A DNA stretch of 64,000 bases from positions 4,422-68,421 of the forward strand of contig JBDHDH010000007.1 of assembly GCA_039591615.1 (NCBI GenBank), read 5' to 3'. The notes beneath the pieces were generated by a model that was given only the letters and a program-made list of their open reading frames with translations, searched no databases and was not told the origin of the DNA. Origin of the DNA: JBDHDH01 sp039591615 (GTDB lineage Bacteria; Gemmatimonadota; Gemmatimonadetes; Gemmatimonadales; GWC2-71-9). The position numbers and the translations under genes are program-made. Positions 35,815-44,767 of the stretch are shown one piece after another; position 1 is the stretch's first letter, and each line of letters opens with the position of its first letter.

Positions 35815-36873
35815 ATGGCGGCGACACGAACTTGCGATATGGGCGAAACTGGGCTCGTAACCGGTATCCGTGAGGGGAAGGTCTCGGCGTTGGCTCGGGC
35901 GATCTCGCTGGTGGAAAACGCCCGCGACGGCTACGAAGAGCTCCTGTCGATACTCCACCCCATGGTGGGCCGGGCGCGGCGGGTCGGCGTCACCGGCCCC
36001 CCTGGCGCTGGCAAGTCCACGCTAGTGGATCGCTTGGTGCACGCGTACAGGGCCCGAGACGTCACCGTGGGCGTAGTGGCGGTGGACCCCACGAGTCCGT
36101 TCAGCGGTGGGGCGCTGCTGGGGGACCGAATCCGCATGGAGTCGGTCACCCTGGACCCCGGCGTCTACATCCGCTCGATGGCCACCCGGGGTGCGGTGGG
36201 AGGCCTCGCGATGACGACCCGTGAGGTCTGCGACATCCTCGACGCATTTGGCTTCGATCGGATCCTGATCGAGACGGTTGGGGTCGGGCAGTCGGAACTC
36301 GCGGTAGCCGCGAGTGCGGACACAGCGCTCCTTGTCTTGGTACCGGAATCGGGGGACGGCGTTCAGGTGCTCAAAGCTGGCGTCATGGAGATTGCCGATC
36401 TTTATGTCGTGAACAAGGCGGACCGCCCTGGTGCCGGGCGCCTCGCTCAGGAGGTAGAGGTCATGCTCGGGCTGCGCCGCGGCGTTGCCTACCGAGACCA
36501 CTCCCCTCACCACGGCGTGAATGCGGTTCGAATGCCGACGCACGCTGCGGCGGCCGACGGTTGGTCACCTCCCGTGTTGCAAACGGTGGCGACCAACAAT
36601 GAGGGCATCGATGCCCTGCTGGATGCGCTAGACGCGCACTTCGACGGGCTGCACGCGTCCGGGGAATTAGGTGCCCGTCGGCGTTCACGACTCGAACAGC
36701 ACACCCGAGGGGTCGTGGATCGTGCGGTGAGTACGTGGATGTGGCAGGAGCGTGGTGGCGAGGAGATCCTCGCCGCGGGGTTCGAGCGGGTGGCACGAGG
36801 TGAGATCAGCCCCTACAAGCTCGCCCATCACATCATCGCGCAGCTCGATGAGGAGAAGACCCATGCCGAATGA
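35815..36873 (+). CDS. meaB: MeaB/ArgK-type G-protein chaperone of methylmalonyl-CoA mutase
   Basis: GTPase that loads and protects the adenosylcobalamin of methylmalonyl-CoA mutase. Walker A is GPPGAGKS (residues 61-68), followed by AVDPTSPFSGGALLGDRIRM, ETVGVGQSE and VVNKADRPGA (the guanine-specifying NKAD). Starts are possible at TTG 35791, ATG 35815 or ATG 35839; I use 35815 (352 residues). It overlaps the mutase gene by 11 nt, the expected partner. Confidence 0.94.
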   Translation: MAATRTCDMGETGLVTGIREGKVSALARAISLVENARDGYEELLSILHPMVGRARRVGVTGPPGAGKSTLVDRLVHAYRARDVTVGVVAVDPTSPFSGGALLGDRIRMESVTLDPGVYIRSMATRGAVGGLAMTTREVCDILDAFGFDRILIETVGVGQSELAVAASADTALLVLVPESGDGVQVLKAGVMEIADLYVVNKADRPGAGRLAQEVEVMLGLRRGVAYRDHSPHHGVNAVRMPTHAAAADGWSPPVLQTVATNNEGIDALLDALDAHFDGLHASGELGARRRSRLEQHTRGVVDRAVSTWMWQERGGEEILAAGFERVARGEISPYKLAHHIIAQLDEEKTHAE

Positions 36874-38506
36874 TGGTCAGTACGAGCGGTGGGCCGATCG
36901 ATACGAGCGAGCTCGCAAGAGAGATATTGCCTTCATCACGCAGAGCTCGGCGGAGCTCCAGCCGCTCTACACTCCACGAGATCTCCAGGGGTTCGCCTAC
37001 GACACGAACTTGGGTTATCCGGGCGAGTTCCCGTACACCCGCGGCATCCACCCGTCGATGTACCGGGGCAAGCTTTGGACCAAGCGTCAGTTTGCCGGGT
37101 TCGGAACGGCGGAAGACACGAATCGGCGCTACAAATACCTCCTCGAGCATGGGCAGACGGGCCTCTCGGTCGCGTTCGACTTCCCAACCCTCATGGGCTA
37201 TGACTCCGACCATCCGCGAGCGGAAGGCGAGGTTGGGAAATGCGGTGTCGCGGTCTCGTCCCTCGCGGATATGGAGACGCTGTTCGATGGGATTCCGTTG
37301 AACAGGATCTCGACGTCCATGACCATCAACGGCCCAGCAGCCATGCTGTTCTGTTTCTACGTCGCGGCTGCGGAGCGTCAGGGAGTTGACATCTCGCAGC
37401 TCAGGGGAACGGTCCAGAACGATATCCTCAAGGAATACATGGCCCAACACGCCTGGGTCTATCCGGTCCAGCCGGCTCTGAAGATCATCGTCGACATGTT
37501 CGAATGGGCTTCCCAGTACACCCCGAAATGGAACACGATCTCGATCAGCGGCTATCACATCCGCGAAGCTGGCGCTACGGCGGTCCAAGAGCTCGCGTTC
37601 ACGCTGGCGAATGGGTTCGAGTACGTGGAGCGCGGGATTGCCCGCGGTCTGAAGGTCGACGACTTCGCTCCGCGCCTCTCGTTCTTCTGGGATGTACACA
37701 ACGACTTCTTCGAGGAGATCGCGAAGATGCGGGCGGCCCGGCGCATTTGGGCCCGGCACATGCGTGACAAGTACGGCGCGCGGAGCCCCCGCTCGTGGAT
37801 GATGCGATTCCACTGTCAGACAGCGGGCGTGTCCCTCACCGCGCAGCAGCCGATGAACAACGTCGTGCGGGTTGCCTATCAAGCGATGGCAGCGGCGCTG
37901 GCCGGTACGCAATCGCTCCATACGAATTCCCTGGATGAGACCTACGCCCTCCCGACCGAAGAGAACGTGAAGCTCGCTCTGCGCACCCAGCAGATTCTCG
38001 CATACGAAACGGGGGTGCCCAACGTCATCGATCCGCTGGGCGGCTCCTACTTCGTCGAGGCACTCACAGACCGCATGGAGCGGGAGGCGGAGGCCCTCTT
38101 TGGTGAGATCGCCGCCGTCGGCGGAGTGGTCAGGGGAATCGAAACGGGCTGGTTCCAGCGAGAAATCCATCGGAGTTCCGTCCGCGTCCAGAATGAGCTG
38201 GAAGATCGACTACGGGTCGTCGTGGGGGTAAATGACTTCGTGGACCAGAATGCCCGGAACCTCGAGGTCCTCGCGGTGAGCGATGAGCCGACGGAAGTGC
38301 AGCGGCGTCGCCTCAGCGACCTCCGTGCCACCCGCGACCAGGCCCAGGTCGACGAAGCGCTCTCCGCGCTCCGGGCCACCGCGGAGCGTGAAGAGAACGT
38401 CATTCCCCCCATGCTCGATTGTGCCCGCTCCTACTGCACGCTTTTCGAAATCCGACATGCTCTCGAGGAGGTGTACGGTGCCTATCGCGAGCCAGTCTTC
38501 TTCTAA
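36863..38506 (+). CDS. Methylmalonyl-CoA mutase, large (catalytic) subunit
   Basis: Catalytic barrel of the B12 mutase interconverting methylmalonyl-CoA and succinyl-CoA. It has GYPGEFPYTRGIHPSMYRGKLWTKRQFAGF, GLSVAFDFPTLMGYDSDHP, the substrate region RLSFFWDVHNDFFEEIAKMRAARRIW, and NVIDPLGGSYFVEALTD. At 547 residues it lacks the B12-binding domain, which is encoded separately at 39798-40238. ATG 36863 has a GGAGAAG ribosome site. I leave the symbol empty because subunit names differ between genomes. Confidence 0.95.
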   Translation: MPNDGQYERWADRYERARKRDIAFITQSSAELQPLYTPRDLQGFAYDTNLGYPGEFPYTRGIHPSMYRGKLWTKRQFAGFGTAEDTNRRYKYLLEHGQTGLSVAFDFPTLMGYDSDHPRAEGEVGKCGVAVSSLADMETLFDGIPLNRISTSMTINGPAAMLFCFYVAAAERQGVDISQLRGTVQNDILKEYMAQHAWVYPVQPALKIIVDMFEWASQYTPKWNTISISGYHIREAGATAVQELAFTLANGFEYVERGIARGLKVDDFAPRLSFFWDVHNDFFEEIAKMRAARRIWARHMRDKYGARSPRSWMMRFHCQTAGVSLTAQQPMNNVVRVAYQAMAAALAGTQSLHTNSLDETYALPTEENVKLALRTQQILAYETGVPNVIDPLGGSYFVEALTDRMEREAEALFGEIAAVGGVVRGIETGWFQREIHRSSVRVQNELEDRLRVVVGVNDFVDQNARNLEVLAVSDEPTEVQRRRLSDLRATRDQAQVDEALSALRATAEREENVIPPMLDCARSYCTLFEIRHALEEVYGAYREPVFF

Positions 38507-38516
38507 ACTGAGCGTC

Positions 38517-39740
38517 ATGGAACGACTTCAGGTCACACAAAACGACTCGGCGGAGGGGAAAGTCCGCACCCTGGGGCCCATCGTGAGCTGGCTCACGGAA
38601 CTGGGAGCCGCCACCGACGCATGGTTCGTATCATGCTACTTGAAGCTGGAGCCACGGGACCGGACTCGCGGCAAGTACCTCATCAAGCTGAAGAATCGCA
38701 TTCGCGAACGCCTGGACTGGCTGGACCAGCGTGGTGTACCACGCGCGACCAGGGAAGGGATCGAACGCGATCTCAACAAGATTCGCCAATACCTCGAGCA
38801 CCCAGGCAACCTGCCAACGGGGCGCGGCGTGGCGCTGTTTGCCGCCGATTCACTCGATCTCTTCGAGCCCGTGCCGCTACCTCGCGTGTTCCGATCCCGC
38901 TTGGCTATCGATCGGTCGCCCTTGGTCCGGGAACTCGCGGCCCTGGACGACGAGTTCGGTCTGGTGCTTTGTGCCGTCTACGACCGGACAAGTGCTCGTT
39001 TCTTCAAGGTCTCAGCATTCGATGTGGCAGAGCTGCCCGGCCTGCCCGCCGGCGACACCACCCGCGCCGGTCGGTTTCACGGCACGCGTTCCGTGCCCGG
39101 GCGTGGCGAGAGCCTGGCCGTCGCCGGCGAGCACAACTACAACCAGCGGATTCAAGGAGAGAAGCAGCGCCACTATGCGCACGTGGCGCAGCGTCTCTTC
39201 GACCTGTCCCGCGGCGCGAGCATTCGCGGCATCGTCTTGGCGGGCACGGGTACCGATGCAGAAATAGTGCGACCGCATCTCCACCCGTATCTCGAAAAGC
39301 AGGTGCTGGGAGCGACTCGGTTGAACCCGAAATCGGCTGCCGCCAATCAGGTTATGGAGGCGGTGCTCGGAGTGCGCCAGAATACCGAACGCCTGTGGGA
39401 GGCTGAGCACGTGCAGGCGCTCGCAGAAGGGCTCGGCACGGGATGGGCGGTGAATGGCCTCGAACCGAGCCTGCGGGCACTGGCGCGGGGACAGGTGCGT
39501 ACGCTCCTCGTGGATCCCACTGCCACGCGTTCGGGCTATCGATGCGCACAGTCGGGGCGTCTCACGAGCATCGACGGTGGTTGCAAGGCCGAAGGGGAGC
39601 CAGAGGCGGTCCCGGATCTGGTCGACGAGGCCATCGAAGAAACGCTGCGGCAGGCCGGCCATGTCGAGGTCGTCGAGGACCACGAGGCCAGGGGAGAGGT
39701 CGACAATCTGGCCGCGCTCCTCCGATTCAAACAGCGCTAA
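38517..39740 (+). CDS. Bacterial eRF1/Vms1-like (baeRF) protein
   Basis: A 407-residue soluble protein resembling the bacterial archaeo-eukaryotic release factor families. The central part has AVYDRTSARFFKVSAFDVAEL (the RNase H-like eRF1 domain 2 strand pattern) and NYNQRIQGEKQRHYAHVAQRLFDL. The C-terminal part has IVLAGTGTDAEIVRPHLHPYLEKQVLG and VRTLLVDP, like domain 3. A Cys pair, GYRCAQSG...DGGC, may bind metal. Related Vms1/VLRF1 proteins act on peptidyl-tRNA at stalled ribosomes. Its place between the two mutase subunit genes is unexpected. Family assignment is from recollected motifs and the molecular role is unknown. Confidence 0.72.
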   Translation: MERLQVTQNDSAEGKVRTLGPIVSWLTELGAATDAWFVSCYLKLEPRDRTRGKYLIKLKNRIRERLDWLDQRGVPRATREGIERDLNKIRQYLEHPGNLPTGRGVALFAADSLDLFEPVPLPRVFRSRLAIDRSPLVRELAALDDEFGLVLCAVYDRTSARFFKVSAFDVAELPGLPAGDTTRAGRFHGTRSVPGRGESLAVAGEHNYNQRIQGEKQRHYAHVAQRLFDLSRGASIRGIVLAGTGTDAEIVRPHLHPYLEKQVLGATRLNPKSAAANQVMEAVLGVRQNTERLWEAEHVQALAEGLGTGWAVNGLEPSLRALARGQVRTLLVDPTATRSGYRCAQSGRLTSIDGGCKAEGEPEAVPDLVDEAIEETLRQAGHVEVVEDHEARGEVDNLAALLRFKQR

Positions 39741-39797
39741 TGTGACGACTGGCGTGAGCTTGTACCCCACTCGGCGGCACGCTAGGTTCCGCACACG

Positions 39798-40238
39798 ATG
39801 GCACCGGGCGTGACGCCGCAACCGGCAAAGCGGGCGAAAAGGCCCATCCGCGTGCTGGTGGGAAAGCCGGGCCTCGACGGCCACGATCGGGGAGCCAAGG
39901 TCGTGGCGTCAGCGCTTCGAGATGCCGGGATGGAAGTGATCTATACCGGGCTCCATCAAACACCCGAGATGATTGCCACGGCAGCAGTGCAGGAGGACGT
40001 CGACGTCGTGGGGCTTTCCATCCTATCCGGCGCCCACATGACTCTCATTCCACGCGTGCACGATCTCCTCACCGAGTCCGGGCGAGACGATATCCTGTTG
40101 ATAGGTGGAGGGATCATCCCCCAGCAGGACGTCGACAAACTGGAGCAGACCGGTGTGGCCAAGCTCTTCACACCGGGCACTCCCACCACCGACATCATCG
40201 ACTACATCCGCAAGTGGGCCGCGAGCCGCGTGGCGTGA
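39798..40238 (+). CDS. Methylmalonyl-CoA mutase, cobalamin-binding subunit
   Basis: A 146-residue B12-binding domain. KPGLDGHDRGAK contains the DxHxxG motif, with His29 as the lower axial cobalt ligand, and LSILSGAHM and LIGGGIIP are the two further cofactor-binding loops. It complements the large subunit encoded at 36863-38506, so this genome uses a split mutase. The stop overlaps the GTG of the carboxyltransferase gene. Confidence 0.95.
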   Translation: MAPGVTPQPAKRAKRPIRVLVGKPGLDGHDRGAKVVASALRDAGMEVIYTGLHQTPEMIATAAVQEDVDVVGLSILSGAHMTLIPRVHDLLTESGRDDILLIGGGIIPQQDVDKLEQTGVAKLFTPGTPTTDIIDYIRKWAASRVA

Positions 40239-41851
40239 GCGGCGGCGCGTCGATCCGATCACGGAGCCGGCTGCGAGAACTCGCTGGTCAGTATCGGGAG
40301 CTGGCGGCGCGCCTGGAGCAAGGCGGTGGGGCCAGCAAGATCCAGCGCCAGCATGAACAAGGAAAGCTGACGGCCCGGGAACGGGTCGCGCGGCTGCTGG
40401 ATCCGAGCACGCCGTGGCTCGAAATCGGCCTCCTCGTCGCTCACGACAGGTACGACGGCCAAGCGCCCGCGGCTGGGGTGGTGACGGGCGTGGGTGTCGT
40501 ATCGGACCACCACTGCGTCGTGGTGGCCAACGACGCGACGGTGAAAGCGGGATCGTGGTGGCCAGAAACCGTCAAGAAGATTCTCCGCGCGCAAGAGATC
40601 GCAATGCGCCAGCACATCCCGATCGTCTACCTGGTGGACTCGGCCGGCGTTAACCTCCCGTATCAGGCTGGGGTGTTTCCGGGTCAATACGGCGGCGCTC
40701 GCATCTTTTACTACAACTCCATCATGCGGCGGTATCTGCACGTTCCCCAGGTCAGCGCCGTCATGGGTCAGTGTGTCGCTGGCGGTGCCTACCTACCGGC
40801 GTTGTCGGACGTGATCTTCATGGTGGAAGGGACATCGTTCATGGGGCTCGGCGGGCCCAATCTGGTGCAGGGGGCCACCGGCCAGAAGGTCGACGCCGAG
40901 ACACTCGGTGGGGCGGTGACCCACACCACCAAGAGCAAGGTCGCGCACTATCGGGCGAAGGACGACGTCGAGTGCATCGAGCACATCCGCGACTATGTCG
41001 CGCGGCTTCCCGTCGGGGCGGTTGCCGGTGGTGGACCCGATCCAGAACACGTGCGTCCGCCAAGCCGCCTTCCAGCCGAGCTCTACGACATCCTCCCGCT
41101 CGACCATCGCATGGCGTACGACATGCACGACGTGCTCGGATGTCTCCTCGACGGCGGAGAGCTCAGGGAATTCCAGCCGGACATCGCCCGGGAGATGATT
41201 TGCGGTCACGCGACGATCGAAGGGCAAGCCATCGCAGTCATCGCCAACCAACGAGGGTTGATCAGGGGCGAGCCGGGGAGTCGCCCCCGGGTCGGTGGGA
41301 TCGTTTATACTGAGAGCGCCGACAAAGTCGCCTATTTCATCGACACGGCGAACCGGGAGCGGCTTCCCCTCCTGTTCGTGCAAGATGTAAGCGGTTTCAT
41401 GGTGGGCTCCGAAGCAGAGCACTCGGGCATCATCCGCGCCGGAGCGCGCTTCGTGGAGGCGATGGCTGGTGCCGTCGTCCCCAAGCTCGTGTTGACCGTC
41501 AACCACGCGTCGGGCGCCGGTTACTATGCCATGGCCGGGCAGGGGTTCGATCCAGATTTCATCTTCTCATGGCCCACGGGACGAATGGGTGTCATGGAGG
41601 GCGATTCCGCTGTGCGCGCGGTCTTCGGCGACCGAGCCGAGGATACCGAGTTGGGAGAGGCCGTTGGGAAGATGCGTGAGGACTACGAACACCAGCTGGA
41701 TGCGACCTACGCGGGCGCGCGTGGCTTCGTGGACGCGATTCTGATTCCCGAGGAGACTCGCAGCATGCTGTCCTTCGCTCTTGGGGTCTCGCTGCACCAC
41801 CGCGGTCCCCATATCGGTCCCTTTGTCCTCCCGCCGCTGGAGGCTCCGTGA
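40235..41851 (+). CDS. Acyl-CoA carboxylase carboxyltransferase (beta) subunit, probably propionyl-CoA specific
   Basis: Biotin-dependent carboxyltransferase of the crotonase fold, 538 residues. It has KLTARERVARLLDP, the oxyanion regions GQCVAGGAYLPALSD and NHASGAGYYAMAG, and the late block FIFSWPTGRMGVMEG. The context with mutase and meaB points to propionyl-CoA carboxylase, making methylmalonyl-CoA for the mutase. Methylcrotonyl- or geranyl-CoA carboxylases have similar beta subunits, and the nearby AtuA-like pair keeps that alternative open. No biotin-carboxylase subunit is in the window. GTG 40235 overlaps the upstream stop (GTGA). Confidence 0.92.
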   Translation: MSGGASIRSRSRLRELAGQYRELAARLEQGGGASKIQRQHEQGKLTARERVARLLDPSTPWLEIGLLVAHDRYDGQAPAAGVVTGVGVVSDHHCVVVANDATVKAGSWWPETVKKILRAQEIAMRQHIPIVYLVDSAGVNLPYQAGVFPGQYGGARIFYYNSIMRRYLHVPQVSAVMGQCVAGGAYLPALSDVIFMVEGTSFMGLGGPNLVQGATGQKVDAETLGGAVTHTTKSKVAHYRAKDDVECIEHIRDYVARLPVGAVAGGGPDPEHVRPPSRLPAELYDILPLDHRMAYDMHDVLGCLLDGGELREFQPDIAREMICGHATIEGQAIAVIANQRGLIRGEPGSRPRVGGIVYTESADKVAYFIDTANRERLPLLFVQDVSGFMVGSEAEHSGIIRAGARFVEAMAGAVVPKLVLTVNHASGAGYYAMAGQGFDPDFIFSWPTGRMGVMEGDSAVRAVFGDRAEDTELGEAVGKMREDYEHQLDATYAGARGFVDAILIPEETRSMLSFALGVSLHHRGPHIGPFVLPPLEAP

Positions 41852-44730
41852 TCGAGCGGGCGGCCATGCTGCGGTTTCTCGCGGTCATGACGGGGCTCTC
41901 GCTGATGGCGTGCGGCAGCGCGCCGGGGCCCACGCCGGCTCCCGCTCCCGAGCCCGCCGCGGCGAGCGCGCCGTTGGAGGCCGTCCAGGCCGACCTCACG
42001 GGCGTCGCTCCACCCGAGCCCGTGCTGCCGCCTCAGTTGGCGCTCCTGGCGGGGCTGATGCCACTGCGGAGCATAGGAGCCGACACGTTTCGGGTGGCCC
42101 ATCCCACATACGACGGTCGCGGCGTCGTCATCGCAATCCTGGACAGCGGGATCGATGTCGGCGTGCCGGGCCTCCGACGGACGAGCACGGGGGAGCGGAA
42201 AGTGCTCGACCTCAGAGACTTCTCGGGCGAGGGACGCGTTCACCTGGCTGCCATGCGTCCCGAGTCCGAGAGTGTGGTGACGGTGGAGGGACATCGTTTG
42301 GAGGGATTCGGGCGCGTCGCCCGTGTGGCGGCACCGCCGTACTACGCAGGTGTCTTTCAGGAGATTCGGCTGGGGACGGCCCCGGAAGGCGACGTCAATG
42401 GCAACGGCTCGATCACCGACGAGTTTCCCATGGTGGTGGCCAAGGCCAGTAGCGGTTGGGTGCTGTTCGCGGACACGAACGGTGACCGATCCCTAGATGA
42501 CGAATCGCCGGTTCACGATTTCGCCGTGGCAGGTGAGACCCTCGCGTTTGGTAGTGCTCCGGGAGCCACCGACCCTGGTCCGATGACCATCGCCGTGAAC
42601 TTCGAGGAACACGACGGAAGGCCGTTTCTCGACTTGTTCATGGATAACTCGAGCCACGGGACCCACGTAGCGGGAATCAGCGCCGGTCACGGACTCTTCG
42701 GCGTCGAGGGATTCGACGGTGTCGCTCCCGGTGCCTGGCTGCTCGGTATCAAGATCTCGAACAATGCTCGAGGCGGCGTGTCGGTCACCGGGAGCATGCT
42801 TCGCGGCCTCAACTATGCCGCTGATTTCGCGGAGCAACGCGGTCGTCCCCTCGTCGTGAACTTGAGCTTCGGTGTGGGGAACGAGGTGGAGGGAGCAGCT
42901 GCCATCGATTCCCTCATCAATGAGTTTGCCCTCAAGCATCCGGACGTGCTCGTCGTCATCAGCGCGGGCAACGACGGTCCCGGTCTCTCGACCGTCGGCT
43001 TCCCGGGCTCAGCTGAGCTCGGGCTGTCGGTGTGTGCACTCTTTCCCGGCGTGTTCGCCAGGCCTCCCGAACCCGGCGTGCCGCCATCGGCCGACGTGTT
43101 GGGTTGGTGGAGTGGTCGTGGGGGAGAAGTGGCGAAGCCCGACGTTTGCGCCCCTGGACTTGCCTTTTCGAGCGTTCCCCGGTGGCGGACCGGTGAAGAG
43201 GTATCGGGTGGCACGAGCATGGCCGCTCCACACGTGAGCGGTGCGGTGGCGTTGTTGCTGTCGGCCATGCAGCAGCAGGGAAGGCGGGTTCGGGCAGTGG
43301 ACCTCAAGCGAGCGCTCATGGCGGGAGCGTCCCAGATTCCCGGAGCCACCGTCCTCGATGCGGGGGCCGGGGTCGCTGACGTCACCGGTGCCTATCGATG
43401 GTTGCTTGCCGCACACCAGACGGGCGTCTACGAGGTGCGCGCGCTGGATGAAGATGGCGTGAGCTCGGCCGCCTTTCGGCGCGCGGGGCTGCGGACCGCT
43501 GGGGATACCCTCCAGCGCTTCGTCATTCGTTCGGTGGGCGGGCAGCCCGCAGCACGGCTGCTCCTGGAATCGGATGCGGCATGGCTGCGCGCGCCGCCGA
43601 TGGTCGAACTGCAGGGTCGCCCCGAGACCGTCACGGTGCGATACGACGCGTTTGGCCTCCGACGCCCTGGCGCGTACGTCGGCACGGTCTGGGCACGACC
43701 CGCCACGGACACCATCGCAGGCCCATCTCTCGGCCTAGTCAATACGGTGGTCGTTCCTCACGCGCTCGACCGTCCATTCGCCACGACGGGAGAGCTGGGT
43801 CCGGGTGCGATCGCGCGGTACTTCCTCGACGTGTCCGAAGGACGTGGAGGGCTGCAGGTGCGGCTCGAAGTGGCGGAATCCGAGGAGGCAATCCTCTACC
43901 TCTTCGAGCCGTCGGGACAACCGTTTCGGGGCGGCAGTAGCCTCACGGCTGGTCAGGAGAGCGGTCGAGTGGCTACAGTGCACGTGCGAAGCGATGATCT
44001 GGTCTCCGGAGTCTACGAGGCGGTGGTGGTGGCCCCGCCGACGGCTGGCGTTCGCTTCTCCCTCGACGCTGCCCTTCCGACGGTGGTCCTCACCGCGATC
44101 GAACCGGGTCCGCGAGCCGTCGTCCACAACCCCGGGACGGAGTCCCTTCCGGTACGGGTCCGCGGCGAGCTCGTGGGTGCGGTGCGGACCGAGCACGTCA
44201 CCGGACGCCACGCCGCGCCCGTGACGCTCCAGCTGGAGCCGCCCCATTGGGCCACTCGCCTCGTTGTCGATGTGTCCGTTCCACGAGAGCTCTGGCAGCT
44301 CCTCACCGATTTTGGCGTCACCGTCTTCGAGAAGAGCGGGAAAAAGGTGAGTGATGCGCCCCTCAACTACGCCTTTGGTCGACTCGAGATCGATCTGGAC
44401 TCATCGACGGTTGCTGGTGGCCTCGACCTCGAGTTGTTTCCGGGTTTTGCGCACTTCGAGCCGCCCGAGACCTGGAGCGCCGACGTGCGCATCGTCTTCG
44501 AGCTGCCGGACCCGATCCCCCTCGGCCCGGACAGCATGGCGGCGGAACAGCTGGATCTGGCATCACACGACACGCGGGCGGTACCGCTCCCGCCGGTCCC
44601 GGCGGACATAGCGATACCCGACGGCTTGCAGGCGCTGCTCTCTGTCCGGGTAGACACCCCGGGAACAGTCCCCTCGGTGGGGCGTGGAGGAACGCCTGTC
44701 CCCGTGCGCGCCGTCGATGAGACGCCCTAG
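41848..44730 (+). CDS. Subtilisin-family (S8) protease lipoprotein, tripeptidyl-peptidase-II-like
   Basis: A 960-residue exported protease. The signal peptide ends in lipobox LMAC (Cys22), followed by a Pro/Ala spacer. The triad is Asp99 in VVIAILDSGID, His270 in NSSHGTHVAG, and Ser457 in GGTSMAAPHVSGA, with oxyanion Asn375 in SAGND. The about 170-residue gap between Asp and His, and the EEHDGRP...DNSSHGTHVAG region, resemble tripeptidyl peptidase II. About 480 residues of beta-rich sequence follow the catalytic domain. The GTG start has GGAGG 5 nt upstream and overlaps the carboxylase stop. It probably degrades peptides at the cell surface or in the periplasm. Confidence 0.9.
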   Translation: MIERAAMLRFLAVMTGLSLMACGSAPGPTPAPAPEPAAASAPLEAVQADLTGVAPPEPVLPPQLALLAGLMPLRSIGADTFRVAHPTYDGRGVVIAILDSGIDVGVPGLRRTSTGERKVLDLRDFSGEGRVHLAAMRPESESVVTVEGHRLEGFGRVARVAAPPYYAGVFQEIRLGTAPEGDVNGNGSITDEFPMVVAKASSGWVLFADTNGDRSLDDESPVHDFAVAGETLAFGSAPGATDPGPMTIAVNFEEHDGRPFLDLFMDNSSHGTHVAGISAGHGLFGVEGFDGVAPGAWLLGIKISNNARGGVSVTGSMLRGLNYAADFAEQRGRPLVVNLSFGVGNEVEGAAAIDSLINEFALKHPDVLVVISAGNDGPGLSTVGFPGSAELGLSVCALFPGVFARPPEPGVPPSADVLGWWSGRGGEVAKPDVCAPGLAFSSVPRWRTGEEVSGGTSMAAPHVSGAVALLLSAMQQQGRRVRAVDLKRALMAGASQIPGATVLDAGAGVADVTGAYRWLLAAHQTGVYEVRALDEDGVSSAAFRRAGLRTAGDTLQRFVIRSVGGQPAARLLLESDAAWLRAPPMVELQGRPETVTVRYDAFGLRRPGAYVGTVWARPATDTIAGPSLGLVNTVVVPHALDRPFATTGELGPGAIARYFLDVSEGRGGLQVRLEVAESEEAILYLFEPSGQPFRGGSSLTAGQESGRVATVHVRSDDLVSGVYEAVVVAPPTAGVRFSLDAALPTVVLTAIEPGPRAVVHNPGTESLPVRVRGELVGAVRTEHVTGRHAAPVTLQLEPPHWATRLVVDVSVPRELWQLLTDFGVTVFEKSGKKVSDAPLNYAFGRLEIDLDSSTVAGGLDLELFPGFAHFEPPETWSADVRIVFELPDPIPLGPDSMAAEQLDLASHDTRAVPLPPVPADIAIPDGLQALLSVRVDTPGTVPSVGRGGTPVPVRAVDETP

Positions 44731-44767
44731 CCGATCGCGAACGTCCCCACCCGAGGGTGTGGACAGG

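Noticed and set aside
36833..38170. 445-codon minus-strand frame over the mutase large subunit
   Set aside because: Antisense to a highly conserved enzyme with intact motifs; no independent coding signal.
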